A stretch of DNA of 64,000 nucleotides, from NCBI RefSeq assembly GCF_014640255.1, contig NZ_BMGP01000001.1, positions 186,001 through 250,000 of the forward strand. The letters are read 5' to 3'. The position numbers and the translations under genes were made by a program. Shown in pieces: positions 44,711 through 53,512 of the stretch (the stretch's first letter is position 1; the number at the start of each line of letters is the position of its first letter). This DNA comes from Subtercola lobariae (GTDB lineage Bacteria > Actinomycetota > Actinomycetes > Actinomycetales > Microbacteriaceae). The notes under the pieces were generated by a model, which worked only from the letters and a program-made list of their open reading frames with translations, searched no databases and was not told where the DNA came from.

Positions 44711-46279
44711 CTAGCCGACCGAGCGCAGAGCTTCAGCGGGGCGAAGTCGAGCCGCACGCCAGCCGCCGATCGCACCCGCGAGCAGTCCGCCGAGAATGGC
44801 GAGGCCTACGGCGATGAGAACGACTTCGAGCGTGAAGGGTGCGTGCAGAGCAACCGACGTGGTGGCCTGCTGAGCTGCCGCGCCGAATCCGCCGCCGCCC
44901 GCACCGCGCTGGCCGAATCCGCCGCCCGTGCCGCCACCTTCACCGCCGCCGCCCGTGATGGCGCCGCCGGCCGCCCGGCGAGCCGCCCCGGCCACGCCGG
45001 TGCCGGTCGAGGCCGAACCGCTCAGCGTGGGGGAGATGATGTTGATGATCACGATTCCGACGATGCCGATCAGAATTCCGAGCACACCGCCGATCAGGCC
45101 CTGAACGATCGACTCGCCGGCAACCTGCCCGACGATGCGGTTGTTGCTCCAGCCGATGGCCTTGAGTGTGCCGAATTCACGGGTTCGCCGGGTGACGCCC
45201 GAGATGGTGAACAGAATGGCGATGAGGAACGCGGCGGCGAGCACCAGAATCGAGAGCCAGGTGCCGAGGTTCGTGACCAGCGATGAGGCGGTCGAGAGCG
45301 AACCGGAGACGGTGGCAGCGAGGTCGGCCTGTGTGTCGACAGTAGCCGTCGGCAGTGCGGTCTTGAGGTCGGAGGCGAGCTGGTCGACTCCGCTCGATGA
45401 ACTGGCGGTGACGTAGATATTGCTGATCATGCCGGGGTTGCTCGACAGCGTCTGAGCCACGTCGAGCGGAATGTAGACGTTCGACGCAGTGGCCGAGTCT
45501 GTGCTCGTCGAGTCGACGGTACCCACGATGGTGAAGGCAGTGCCGCCGATGGTGATGGTTCCGCCGGTGGCCAGAGATGCGCTGGTCGCATAGGCGCTGT
45601 CAAGCACCGCTACGTCGGTTCCGGCATCCGCTGTGGTCAGCAGACGACCCGTGCTGAGCGCAACGGCTGAGAGCGGGCCGACTGAGTCGCCGGCCGGGTC
45701 GAGACCGAGCACCGTGAATCGGTCGAGGTTGAACGAGCTACCGCCCGCGCCATCAGCGCCGCCCGTGGTGCCGGTGCCGCCCGCAGTGCCGCCGGTGCCC
45801 CCGGCCGTGCCGCCCGTACCGCCTTGGCGATTGCCGGTGCCCCCGCCCGGAATCTGCCCGCTGAACGTGATGTTCTCGAGCGAGAGCGTTCCGGTCGCGG
45901 CTGCGACTCCGCTCACCCCTTGCACCGTGGCGAGCTGGCTCGACGCGAAGACGGTCTGGGTGGGCGTGCTCGTCAGCCGCGATTGGCTGAGGTTGGTGGT
46001 GCCGCCCGAGGTCTGGCCCGAGCCGGAACCGAAGTTGAAGCCTTGGCGACCCCCGCCACCGGTCGCACCCGCGGTGGGCGGCGTGGGCGCTTGGCTGATG
46101 GTGATGTCGGTGCCGACACCGTAGACCGATTGCAGCACCGAAGCCTGCGCGTTCTGCACCCCGGCCGAGAATGAGTTGACCAGAATGACCAGCCCGATGG
46201 CCAGGCCCATGCCGATGGCGATGATGATGGTCTGCCTGCGGCGGTTGACGAGCTCTCGCCGCAAATAGGTTCTGAACAC
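44711..46279 (-). CDS. MacB/FtsX-type ABC transporter permease
   Basis: Permease of 522 residues. Membrane span 1 is TIIIAIGMGLAIGLVILVNS, followed by a large extracellular domain and, C-terminal, three spans: LSILVLAAAFLIAILFTISG, VGILIGIVGIVIINI-like and VVLIAVGLAILGGLLAGAIG. Two extracellular stretches are strongly Gly-rich, GGTGGTAGGTGGTAGGTGTT-like near residues 150-175 and GGGEGGGTGGGF near 445. The divergent response regulator pair 234 bases away is typical of envelope-stress-regulated MacAB/Bce-like modules. Confidence 0.85.
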   Translation of the reverse strand: MFRTYLRRELVNRRRQTIIIAIGMGLAIGLVILVNSFSAGVQNAQASVLQSVYGVGTDITISQAPTPPTAGATGGGGRQGFNFGSGSGQTSGGTTNLSQSRLTSTPTQTVFASSQLATVQGVSGVAAATGTLSLENITFSGQIPGGGTGNRQGGTGGTAGGTGGTAGGTGTTGGADGAGGSSFNLDRFTVLGLDPAGDSVGPLSAVALSTGRLLTTADAGTDVAVLDSAYATSASLATGGTITIGGTAFTIVGTVDSTSTDSATASNVYIPLDVAQTLSSNPGMISNIYVTASSSSGVDQLASDLKTALPTATVDTQADLAATVSGSLSTASSLVTNLGTWLSILVLAAAFLIAILFTISGVTRRTREFGTLKAIGWSNNRIVGQVAGESIVQGLIGGVLGILIGIVGIVIINIISPTLSGSASTGTGVAGAARRAAGGAITGGGGEGGGTGGGFGQRGAGGGGFGAAAQQATTSVALHAPFTLEVVLIAVGLAILGGLLAGAIGGWRAARLRPAEALRSVG

Positions 46280-46388
46280 AGGTGCTCCTTTGGTGCCAAA
46301 CGGGGTTACGAACGGGTATGCCCGGTACGAATGGGGTACGAACGGGAGAAAACCTATGGAGCATGCTTATCGAAAGCCCAAGAAAAAC

Positions 46389-46479
46389 CTATGAATAGGC
46401 TGGGTATGAAGATTTGCTCAGAACCATTCACAGAGAATGCCTCAGTAGGATTCACAGGTTCGACGTAGGTTGTTCATAG
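46389..46479. promoter_or_regulatory. four TTCA(C/T)AG boxes in the divergent promoter region
   Basis: ATTCACAG occurs at 46426-46433 and 46450-46457, GTTCATAG at 46472-46479, and ATTCATAG on the minus strand at 46389-46396. Spacing is 22-24 bases on the plus strand. The boxes lie between the ABC permease gene and the OmpR-type response regulator, which could bind them and control both units. The 233-base spacer is otherwise AT-rich with a GTACGAACGGG-type repetition near 46304-46350. Confidence 0.55.
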
Positions 46480-46512
46480 GCTGCTCTTAGCTAGGAGCGC
46501 TTACTTAGGGGT

Positions 46513-47274
46513 GTGACCATAGACAACTCAAGGCTTTCATCCAGTTCTTCTGCCGCCCGCCCGCGTCTCTCGCGGGCCGATGGCACTGCCGTTCGCGCAC
46601 TCGTCGTCGACGACGAGCCCACCCTTACCGACCTGCTGTCGATGGCACTGCGCTATGAAGGGTGGGAGGTGAAGACCGCGAGCGAGGGGCGCCAGGCCGT
46701 CACCGTTGCCCGCGAGTTTCGCCCTGACGTCATTGTGCTCGATGTGATGTTGCCCGATATCGACGGCTTGCAGGTGCTGCAGCGCGTGCGCGCCGACGGG
46801 CAAGAGACTCCGGTGCTCTTTCTCACCGCCAAAGACTCGCTCGACGATCGCATCGCCGGGCTGACCGCCGGTGGCGACGACTATGTCACCAAGCCGTTCA
46901 GCCTCGAAGAGCTTGTCGCCCGCCTGCGCGGACTGCTGCGTCGCTCGACGGTGCTGGTCACCGACGCCGTCGACCCCGAGGTCGTGGTTGGCGACCTGGT
47001 TCTGAACGAAGACAGCCATGAGGTGCATCGCGCCGGCGAGCCCATCGAACTGACGGCGACCGAGTTCGAACTTCTGCGTTTTCTCATGCGCAACCCGCGC
47101 CGCGTTCTCAGCAAGGCGCAGATTCTCGACCGCGTGTGGAGCTACGACTTCGGCGGTCGCTCGAGTGTCGTCGAGATCTACATCTCGTACTTGCGCAAGA
47201 AAGTGGATGCCGGTCACGCACCCATGATCCACACCGTGCGCGGCGCCGGCTACATGCTGAAAACGGCACCGTGA
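46513..47274 (+). CDS. OmpR-family response regulator
   Basis: Response regulator of 253 residues. Receiver domain (about 28-140): acidic pocket VVDDEPTLTDL, phospho-Asp in PDVIVLDVMLPDIDGL, Thr in FLTAKDSLDDR, Lys in YVTKPFSLEEL. The C-terminal winged helix contains LTATEFELLRFLMRNPRRVL and VVEIYISYLRKKVD. The GTG at 46513 has only a weak ribosome site (TTAGGG); leaderless initiation is possible. The first 25 residues form a Ser/Arg-rich leader. It overlaps the kinase gene by four bases and is divergent from the ABC transporter, which is its probable target. Confidence 0.92.
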   Translation: MTIDNSRLSSSSSAARPRLSRADGTAVRALVVDDEPTLTDLLSMALRYEGWEVKTASEGRQAVTVAREFRPDVIVLDVMLPDIDGLQVLQRVRADGQETPVLFLTAKDSLDDRIAGLTAGGDDYVTKPFSLEELVARLRGLLRRSTVLVTDAVDPEVVVGDLVLNEDSHEVHRAGEPIELTATEFELLRFLMRNPRRVLSKAQILDRVWSYDFGGRSSVVEIYISYLRKKVDAGHAPMIHTVRGAGYMLKTAP

Positions 47275-48824
47275 CCCTTCGTCGCCGCCTGATTCTGAGC
47301 GTCGCCGCCTTGGTGGTGCTGCTCGGTCTCACCATCGGCCTGGTCAGCACTCTCACGCTGAACAGCATTCTGGTGGGGCGACTGGATGCTCAGCTGCCCG
47401 GTGGCGGAGTCAGCAACTCTGCGCCCACACCCCCCGGCGGGTACTCGCTGCAGCTTCGTAACGGCGACCCCACCACGTTTCTCGAACGGCAGCCGGTGGG
47501 AACCGTCGGCATGATCGTCTCCGGCGGCCAAGTGCTCTCGTCGGGAGCCGTCGTGCAGACCGGATCAACCTCGAGCGGCTCGGTTTCGGGCGCCACGATC
47601 ATCGGCCTTTCTGCGACGCAGATCACCCAGCTCGAAGCGCTGCCGACAGGAACAGCGCCGCACACCGTCGACCTGGGCACGGGGTTCGGGCAGTACCGTG
47701 CGGTCTCGCTGATGACGAACAACGGGTACACCGTCGTGCTCGGGCTGTCGCTGTCGTCGGTTCAGGCCACGGTCACCCAACAGGTGATCGTGACGATCAT
47801 CGTGACGGTCGCCGGGCTGATCATCGCGGTCGTGCTCGGTGGGCTGATCATCCGGCTCGCCCTGCGGCCGTTGCAACGAGTGGCCGACACCGCCGCGAAT
47901 GTGGCCGAGTTGCCGCTCGACCGAGGTGAGGTGGCGCTCGCCGTGCGCGTGCCCGAGCGCGACACGAACCCGAAAACCGAGGTGGGGCGCGTCGGCTCGG
48001 CGTTGAACCGCATGCTCGAGCACGTGGCATCCGCCCTCACTTCGCGGCAACAGAGCGAAGACAAAGTGCGGCAATTCGTGGCCGACGCCAGCCACGAGTT
48101 GCGCACGCCGCTCGCCTCTATTCGCGGCTACGCCGAGCTGACCCGTCGCGGCCAGTACGCCCTGCCCGAAGACGTGACGCATTCCCTCGGTCGCATCGAG
48201 TCGGAGGCGACCCGAATGACGTCGCTGGTCGAAGACCTGCTGCTGCTCGCGCGGCTCGATTCGCGGCCAGATGTGGCGCACGACCCCGTCGATTTGACGC
48301 TCACCGTGGTCGATGCGGTCAGCGACGCGCATGTGGCCGGTCGTGATCACGAATGGATTCTCGATCTGCCAGAAGAACCGGTCGAGATTCAGGGTGATGG
48401 GCCGCGCATCTACCAGATCACGGCCAATCTGCTGGCGAACGCCAGGGTGCATACGCCGCCCGGAACGCACGTGACAGCAGGATTGTCGCGCGAGGTGATC
48501 GCCGGCATCGAGTACGGCGTCATCAGCGTGGCCGACGACGGGCCGGGAATCGACCCGGCTCTGCTGCCCACGCTGTTCGAACGGTTCGTGCGCGGCGACG
48601 TGTCGCGCTCGCGGCACGCGGGCAGTACGGGCCTCGGCCTGGCGATCGTCTACGCGGTGGCCGAGGCGCACGGCGGCACGGTCACGGTCGAAAGCGCCCC
48701 GGGGCGCACAGTGTTTCGCGTACTGCTGCCGGTTGTGTACGCGGCGGGCGCCAGCGCCCCCGCCACCGCCTCTGCCCCCGCCCCGCTCGCGTCGGCGGCA
48801 GCAGCAGCTGCGCCACCGGCATAA
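47271..48824 (+). CDS. sensor histidine kinase
   Basis: Membrane kinase of 517 residues. The first span LILSVAALVVLLGLTIGLVS begins at residue 7, an external domain of about 120 residues follows, then the second span VIVTIIVTVAGLIIAVVLGG, a HAMP linker, the phospho-acceptor His in VADASHELRTPLASIRGYAE, N-box ITANLLANARVHTPPG, and G-boxes VADDGPGIDPALLPT and GSTGLGLAIVYAVAEAHGG. The last 25 residues are Ala/Pro-rich. GTG at 47271 overlaps the regulator stop; the open frame upstream is a shadow. Confidence 0.92.
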   Translation: MTLRRRLILSVAALVVLLGLTIGLVSTLTLNSILVGRLDAQLPGGGVSNSAPTPPGGYSLQLRNGDPTTFLERQPVGTVGMIVSGGQVLSSGAVVQTGSTSSGSVSGATIIGLSATQITQLEALPTGTAPHTVDLGTGFGQYRAVSLMTNNGYTVVLGLSLSSVQATVTQQVIVTIIVTVAGLIIAVVLGGLIIRLALRPLQRVADTAANVAELPLDRGEVALAVRVPERDTNPKTEVGRVGSALNRMLEHVASALTSRQQSEDKVRQFVADASHELRTPLASIRGYAELTRRGQYALPEDVTHSLGRIESEATRMTSLVEDLLLLARLDSRPDVAHDPVDLTLTVVDAVSDAHVAGRDHEWILDLPEEPVEIQGDGPRIYQITANLLANARVHTPPGTHVTAGLSREVIAGIEYGVISVADDGPGIDPALLPTLFERFVRGDVSRSRHAGSTGLGLAIVYAVAEAHGGTVTVESAPGRTVFRVLLPVVYAAGASAPATASAPAPLASAAAAAAPPA

Positions 48825-48852
48825 AGTGCGGCGCAGAGAGGTTGAGGGGAGT

Positions 48853-49812
48853 ATGGAAGCCGAAGTAACAGAAGCTGATGTAACAGACGTTCGAGACGAA
48901 GCAACCCGTCTTGCTGCGTTTCGCGAAGCGCGCCGCCGATTCGTCGCCGGCGCGCAAGGCCCGCTCGCCCTGGTGAACACCGAGTGGATCACCGGCGACC
49001 CCGCGACCGGTCAGACCGCTTATGGCGTGCCGGGCACGTGGTATCCGCTGGCTGCGGGTGAGTCGGGGCTGAAACTGAAGGCGCAGGCGAGCGACGGCAT
49101 CGAGGTTGACGGGCAACTCGTCGACGGCACCGCACTCGTTCGGGGCAAAGACGACCCCCGGGCATCCACTGTTCGATTCAGCGACACCGTGACGGGGTTC
49201 GTCATCGCCAACGAAGACGGCGAATACGCGCTGCGGGTATGGGATTCCGCGTCAGAAGCCAACGCCGAATTCGGCGGTATCGACGCCTTCGACTACAACC
49301 CCGACTGGGTGGTCGAGGCAAGCTTCACTCCCATCGAAGGCGGCCGAGCCATCGGCATCGAGCACCTCAAAGACGGCGGAGTGACCCGGGAGCGGGTGGT
49401 TCCGGCCGAGATCACGTTCACCAAAGACGGCGTCTTTTACAACCTCGCTGCCTTCCAAGACGACGGCGGCCTGCTGCTCGTGTTCTCTGACGCGACCAGC
49501 GGCGACACGACCTACGGCGTTGGCCGCTTCTTGCGCCCCGTTCCCGATGCCGTGGCCCCCGCTGCCGTGGCCCCAGATACTCTCGCGCCGGATGCCCGCA
49601 CCCCCGAAACTCGGGCGGCCGCTGCTCTGGCACCGGATGCCCGCCCCGCCGGCCACGTCACCCTCGACTTCAATCGTGCCTACCTGCCGCCCTGCGCGTT
49701 CTCGTACCACTTCAACTGCCCCATGCCACCGGCGCAGAACCGCCTCACGGTACCCATCGCTGCGGGCGAGAAGAACGTGCTCAACCGCGAAGGCGCCCTG
49801 CTGCACGGCTGA
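48853..49812 (+). CDS. DUF1684-family protein
   Basis: Soluble protein of 319 residues. DUF1684 features: AFREARRRFVAGAQGPLALV near the start, FVIANEDGEYALRVWDSASE, DYNPDWVVEASFTP, and the C-terminal metal-site-like FNRAYLPPCAFSYHFNCPMP ahead of NRLTVPIAAGEKN. A Pro/Ala/Asp-rich insertion (about residues 237-270) separates the beta-rich body from the tail. GTTGAGGGGAG precedes the ATG at 48853. Function is unknown. It follows the sensor kinase by 28 bases and may be co-transcribed with the two-component genes. Confidence 0.82.
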   Translation: MEAEVTEADVTDVRDEATRLAAFREARRRFVAGAQGPLALVNTEWITGDPATGQTAYGVPGTWYPLAAGESGLKLKAQASDGIEVDGQLVDGTALVRGKDDPRASTVRFSDTVTGFVIANEDGEYALRVWDSASEANAEFGGIDAFDYNPDWVVEASFTPIEGGRAIGIEHLKDGGVTRERVVPAEITFTKDGVFYNLAAFQDDGGLLLVFSDATSGDTTYGVGRFLRPVPDAVAPAAVAPDTLAPDARTPETRAAAALAPDARPAGHVTLDFNRAYLPPCAFSYHFNCPMPPAQNRLTVPIAAGEKNVLNREGALLHG

Positions 49813-49856
49813 CCTGCCCGACGGCGCGGCTGATGCTGGCCTGTGAGACCGGTGTG

Positions 49857-49935
49857 GGTGGGAGTTTCGTCGGAGCGCAGCGCGCATCCCCACGTATTGC
49901 GAGCATGTCGCGCCAGTTCCGACCTAACTCCCACC
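49857..49935. repeat. palindromic repeat, family 2 copy A
   Basis: Left arm 49857-49876 begins GGTGGGAGTTTCGTCGGAGC; right arm 49916-49935 is complementary at 17 of 20 positions. The loop contains CACGTATTG at 49891-49899. From the TGGGAG at 49859 onward it aligns without gaps with the copy at 61012-61087. It occupies most of the 166-base spacer between the DUF1684 and DUF2071 genes. Confidence 0.85.
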
Positions 49936-49978
49936 GAGCGGAATTGGCGAGACCGGCCTGTGCGGAGAGAATGGCGGA

Positions 49979-50713
49979 GTGAGTTTTTCTCCGCACGACA
50001 TTACGAAGCCGATTCTGAGCCAGCAGTGGCGCAACCTGACGTTTCTGCACTGGCGCATCAACACGGCCGACGCCGCGTCGCTGATGCCTGCCGGCGTGGA
50101 GCCCGACGAGTTCGACGGCAGTTCGTGGGTGGGGCTCGTGCCGTTCAGTCTGCGCAACACCCGCTTCGGGCCCAGCCCGGCGCTGCCGTTCTTCGGCACC
50201 TTCCACGAGACGAACGTGCGGCTGTACGCGAAAGACGCCGACGGGCGCCGCGGTGTGGTCTTTCTCTCGCTCGAGGCCGAGCGGCTGGCCGCTGTGATCG
50301 GAGCGCAGACCGCGTTCGGCTTGCCCTACGTGTGGTCGCGCATGCGCGTGCGACGAACAGGTGGCACCATCGTGTACACCTCGCGCCGGCACACGACGCC
50401 CAGGGGTGAGGTCGACTCGGCGGTGTCGGTGCGCCCGGGGGCCCGAATCGAGCATCCCGATGCCCTCGCCGACTTTCTCACCGCGCGCTGGGCGCTCTTC
50501 TCGCGGCATCTCGGCCGCACCCTCTACCTGCCCAACTCGCATCAGCCGTGGGCGTTGCACGAGGCCGAGCTGCTCGACTTCTCTGACACGCTGCTCACTC
50601 GCGCGGGGTTGCCGGGGGTGGCGAACCGGATGCCCGACTCCGTGTTGTTCGCCCCGGGAGTCGATGCCGTGTTCGGTGCCCCGCAGACGTTGCGACCCCT
50701 GCGACCCCGATAA
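49979..50713 (+). CDS. DUF2071/YqjF-family protein
   Basis: Protein of 244 residues. Characteristic of the family are the opening QQWRNLTFLHWRI, MPAGVEPDEFDGSSWVGLVP, and GVVFLSLEAERLAAVIGAQT, then LTARWALFSRHLGRTLYLPN. YqjF-like proteins have an acetoacetate-decarboxylase-like fold, but a biochemical role has not been assigned. It starts with GTG at 49979; a Shine-Dalgarno-like GGAGAGAATGGCGGA lies just before. It ends about 35 bases before the ribosomal protein promoter. Confidence 0.82.
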   Translation: MSFSPHDITKPILSQQWRNLTFLHWRINTADAASLMPAGVEPDEFDGSSWVGLVPFSLRNTRFGPSPALPFFGTFHETNVRLYAKDADGRRGVVFLSLEAERLAAVIGAQTAFGLPYVWSRMRVRRTGGTIVYTSRRHTTPRGEVDSAVSVRPGARIEHPDALADFLTARWALFSRHLGRTLYLPNSHQPWALHEAELLDFSDTLLTRAGLPGVANRMPDSVLFAPGVDAVFGAPQTLRPLRPR

Positions 50714-50749
50714 CAGCGACCCGCATACCGTGAGCTCGTGCGCCGCGAC

Positions 50750-50778
50750 TTGCGCACCCGGCGCCCACGGGTTAGATT
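50750..50778 (+). promoter_or_regulatory. putative sigma-70-type promoter of rplJ-rplL
   Basis: TTGCGC at 50750-50755 and TAGATT at 50773-50778 are spaced by 17 bases, a near-consensus vegetative promoter. Transcription would start near 50785, at the beginning of the L10 leader. Confidence 0.6.
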
Positions 50779-50780
50779 AG

Positions 50781-50960
50781 ACGAAGCCAAAGACCGCTGG
50801 TTATCGGAGTGCGCGCAGGATCCGCAAGGAGAACGCAAGCACATCGGTCGAAGTTTCGCTCACGCGAAGCCCGCGCAGGTGTTCGAAGTTCGATAGATCG
50901 TGGTGCGAAAGCATGGCGAGTCTCCCAAGCTCCGCACTCCTGTGTGGAGCTTTTTTAGTG
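50781..50960 (+). ncRNA. L10 leader (autoregulatory RNA of rplJ-rplL)
   Basis: The stretch AGCCAAAGACCGCTGGTTAT at 50785-50804 is the conserved motif of ribosomal protein L10 leaders. L10 or the L10-L12 complex binds this RNA and lowers its own expression. It is followed by the attenuator-like hairpin at 50927-50956 and by rplJ after a further 46 bases. The region also contains internally complementary segments such as GAAGTTTCGC and GCGAAGC. Confidence 0.85.
50927..50956 (+). terminator. attenuator-type intrinsic terminator in the rplJ leader
   Basis: AAGCTCCGCAC pairs with GTGTGGAGCTT across a 4-base loop and is followed by six T residues. It sits between the L10-binding part and the rplJ start, so premature termination could control the operon. 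Confidence 0.8.
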
Positions 50961-51002
50961 TTCGGGGCCGGGGCTGCCAGCACTATTTCATCAAGGAGCG
51001 CC

Positions 51003-51524
51003 ATGGCGAACAAAGAAGCCACGGTTGCCGAACTCACCGACCTGTTCGAGAGTTCGACTGCCGTACTGCTTACTGAGTACCGCGGTCTCACTGTGTCGCA
51101 GCTGACAAGCTTGCGTCGCTCTATCAGTGAGCACGCCACCTACGCCGTGGTAAAGAACACGCTGACCAAGATTGCGGCTAACAAGGCCGGCATCGATTCG
51201 TTCGATGACGAGCTCGTTGGCCCTTCAGCTATCGCTTTCGTTCACGGTGACCCCGTGACCGTGGCAAAGGCACTGCGCGACTTTGCCAAGGCAAACCCTC
51301 TTCTGAGCGTGAAGGGCGGTTACTTCGACGGTAACCCGCTGACCGCTGAAGAGGTCACCAAGCTCGCCGACCTCGAAAGCCGGGAGGTGCTGCTCGCGAA
51401 ATTCGCGGGTGCCGCCAAGGCCTCGCTGTTCGGTGTCGCCTACCTGTTCAACGCACCGCTCTCGAAGGCCGTTCGCACGGTCGAAGCTCTGCGCGAAAAA
51501 GAATCACAAAAGGAGAATAACTAA
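51003..51524 (+). CDS. rplJ: 50S ribosomal protein L10
   Basis: Ribosomal stalk base protein of 173 residues that anchors L7/L12 dimers on 23S r[56 protein letters not shown] and the alanine-rich C-terminal helix with [18 protein letters not shown] are typical. AAGGAG at 50993-50998 fixes the ATG at 51003; an open frame begins further upstream inside the leader and is not coding. The gene is followed by rplL with a one-base overlap (TAATG). Confidence 0.97.
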   Translation: MANKEATVAELTDLFESSTAVLLTEYRGLTVSQLTSLRRSISEHATYAVVKNTLTKIAANKAGIDSFDDELVGPSAIAFVHGDPVTVAKALRDFAKANPLLSVKGGYFDGNPLTAEEVTKLADLESREVLLAKFAGAAKASLFGVAYLFNAPLSKAVRTVEALREKESQKENN

Positions 51525-51907
51525 TGGCAAAGCTGTCACAAGACGAGCTCATCGACGCCTTCAAGGAGCTCACGCTCATTGAGCTCAGCGAGTTCGTGAA
51601 GAAGTTCGAAGAGGTCTTCGAGGTCACCGCTGCGGCTCCGGTCGCTGCTGCCGGTGCCGCTGGCCCCGCCGCCGCTGTTGAAGAGGTTGAAGAGAAGACG
51701 TCGTTCGACGTCATTCTCGAGGCCGCCGGCGAGAAGAAGATCCAGGTCATCAAGGAGGTGCGTTCGATCACCAGCCTCGGCCTCGGTGAGGCGAAGGCTC
51801 TCGTTGACGGTGCACCCAAGCCTGTTCTCGAGGGTGTCAACAAGGAAGCTGCCGACAAGGCGAAGGCTCAGCTCGAAGAGGCTGGCGCCACGGTTACCCT
51901 CAAGTAA
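51524..51907 (+). CDS. rplL: 50S ribosomal protein L7/L12
   Basis: Stalk protein of 127 residues that recruits translation factors. N-terminal dimerisation part [20 protein letters not shown], an Ala-rich hinge ([19 protein letters not shown]), and the C-terminal factor-binding domain with [20 protein letters not shown] and [30 protein letters not shown] precedes the ATG. A strong terminator follows. Confidence 0.98.
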   Translation: MAKLSQDELIDAFKELTLIELSEFVKKFEEVFEVTAAAPVAAAGAAGPAAAVEEVEEKTSFDVILEAAGEKKIQVIKEVRSITSLGLGEAKALVDGAPKPVLEGVNKEAADKAKAQLEEAGATVTLK

Positions 51908-51921
51908 TCACGCTTCATTTC

Positions 51922-51961
51922 GCAGAAATGCCCGGGCTTCGGCTCGGGCATTTCTGCTTTA
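51922..51961 (+). terminator. intrinsic terminator after rplL
   Basis: GCAGAAATGCCCG and CGGGCATTTCTGC form a 13-bp perfect stem around a 10-base loop, followed by TTTAA. It lies 14 bases after the rplL stop. Downstream to 52130 no other feature is seen. Confidence 0.88.
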
Positions 51962-52147
51962 AGCACGGGATGCTCAGCGCCTTCGCCGGTCTCGGCCCCG
52001 GGCATCCACGCGCCCAGGTATTTCTCAGAACTTCGCTCGCTATCAGGTAAGTAACATTCTGGCAATGCTTCTGACTCGGCGATGAGCGCGCTCTCAATTT
52101 CTGTGTATGCTCACATGAAACCATGTTCACTCAATGAGGAGGAAACC

Positions 52148-53500
52148 ATGAGAGTCACCCGTTGCAAGCGAGTGATCATTCCCCTGGCAGGCGCGGCCGC
52201 AGTAGCGCTCGCACTCACCGGATGCACGGGCGACGCCCCCGCGTCGTCGGGTGGCACCGCTGCCGCCGGCTGCGACGACTACTCCAGCTACGGCACCTTC
52301 ACCGGCTCGCCGACCGTCAACATCTACGGCACTATCGTCGACGTCGAAGCCGACCAGCTGAACCAGTCGTGGACTGACTTCGAGAAGTGCACGGGAATCA
52401 CCATCAAGTACGAGGGCAGTCAAGAGTTCGAGACGCAGATCAACGTTCGCGCTCAGGGCGGCAACCCGCCCGACCTCGCCATCTTCCCGCAGCCGGGCCT
52501 GCTCGCCTCCATGGTCGGCGGCGGCTACATCAAGGCGCCTGCGAAGAGCGTCGAAGACAACGTCGATAAGAACTGGTCAGCCGACTGGAAGAAGTACGGC
52601 ACCGTCGACGGCACCTTCTACGCCGCGCCCCTGATGGCGAGCGTCAAGGGCTACATCTGGTATTCACCGACCTACTTCAGCGACAACGGTTACACCGTTC
52701 CCACCACGCTCGACGAGCTGACCACCCTCACCGCAAAGATCGCCGCCGACGGCAAGGTGAAGCCGTGGTGTGCTGGTTTCGCTTCGGGCGAGGCGAGTGG
52801 ATGGCCGGGCACAGACTGGATCGAAGACACCGTTCTTCGCCAGGCCGGCCCCGACGCCTACGACAAGTGGGTCTCGAACGACATCAAATTCACTGACCCG
52901 CAGATCACAAAGGCGTTCGATTACGTGGGCAACATCTTGAAGAACCCGGCTTACGTGAATGCCGGCTTCGGTGACGTGACGAGCATTAACTCCACCACGT
53001 TCCAAGACGCGGGCCTGCCGATTCTGCAAGACCAATGCGCCATGATGCACCAGGCCTCGTTCTACGAGGCCCAGTGGCCAGAAGGCACGAAGGTCGCGCC
53101 CGACGGAGACGTCTACGGCTTCTTGATGCCGCCGGCCAAGGCTGGAGACCCGCAGGCGGTCACAGGCGGTGGCGAGATGGTCGGCGCGTTCAAGACGAGC
53201 GACGAGATCACTGCCGTTCAGACCTACCTTTCGAGCGCACTCTGGGCCAACAACCGCGTGTCGATCGGTGGTGTGATCAGCGCCAACAAGGGTCTCGACC
53301 CGGCTAATGCGAAGTCGCCGCTCGCCGTCGACAGCATCAAGATTCTGCAAGACCCGAACACCACGTTCCGGTTCGATGCATCTGACCTGATGCCCGCCGC
53401 GGTCGGCTCGAACTCGTTCTGGAAGGGCATCGTCAACTGGATCAACGGTGACGACACCCAGACGGTGACCACGTTCATCCAGTCGACCTGGCCGCAGTAG
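52148..53500 (+). CDS. ABC transporter substrate-binding lipoprotein, alpha-glucoside type
   Basis: Lipoprotein of 450 residues. The signal peptide VIIPLAGAAAVALALTGC ends in a lipobox at about Cys26. The mature part belongs to family 1 sugar-binding proteins: WTDFEKCTGITIKYEGSQEF, GGNPPDLAIFPQPGLLASM, FYAAPLMASVKGYIWYSPTY and GWPGTDWIEDTVLRQAGPDA, a pattern seen in AglE-type alpha-glucoside systems. AGGAGG precedes the ATG at 52148; the earlier open frame is not supported. Two permease genes follow, but no dedicated ATPase; a shared MsiK-type ATPase encoded elsewhere is likely. Confidence 0.87.
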   Translation: MRVTRCKRVIIPLAGAAAVALALTGCTGDAPASSGGTAAAGCDDYSSYGTFTGSPTVNIYGTIVDVEADQLNQSWTDFEKCTGITIKYEGSQEFETQINVRAQGGNPPDLAIFPQPGLLASMVGGGYIKAPAKSVEDNVDKNWSADWKKYGTVDGTFYAAPLMASVKGYIWYSPTYFSDNGYTVPTTLDELTTLTAKIAADGKVKPWCAGFASGEASGWPGTDWIEDTVLRQAGPDAYDKWVSNDIKFTDPQITKAFDYVGNILKNPAYVNAGFGDVTSINSTTFQDAGLPILQDQCAMMHQASFYEAQWPEGTKVAPDGDVYGFLMPPAKAGDPQAVTGGGEMVGAFKTSDEITAVQTYLSSALWANNRVSIGGVISANKGLDPANAKSPLAVDSIKILQDPNTTFRFDASDLMPAAVGSNSFWKGIVNWINGDDTQTVTTFIQSTWPQ

Positions 53501-53512
53501 CACGGCACAGCT

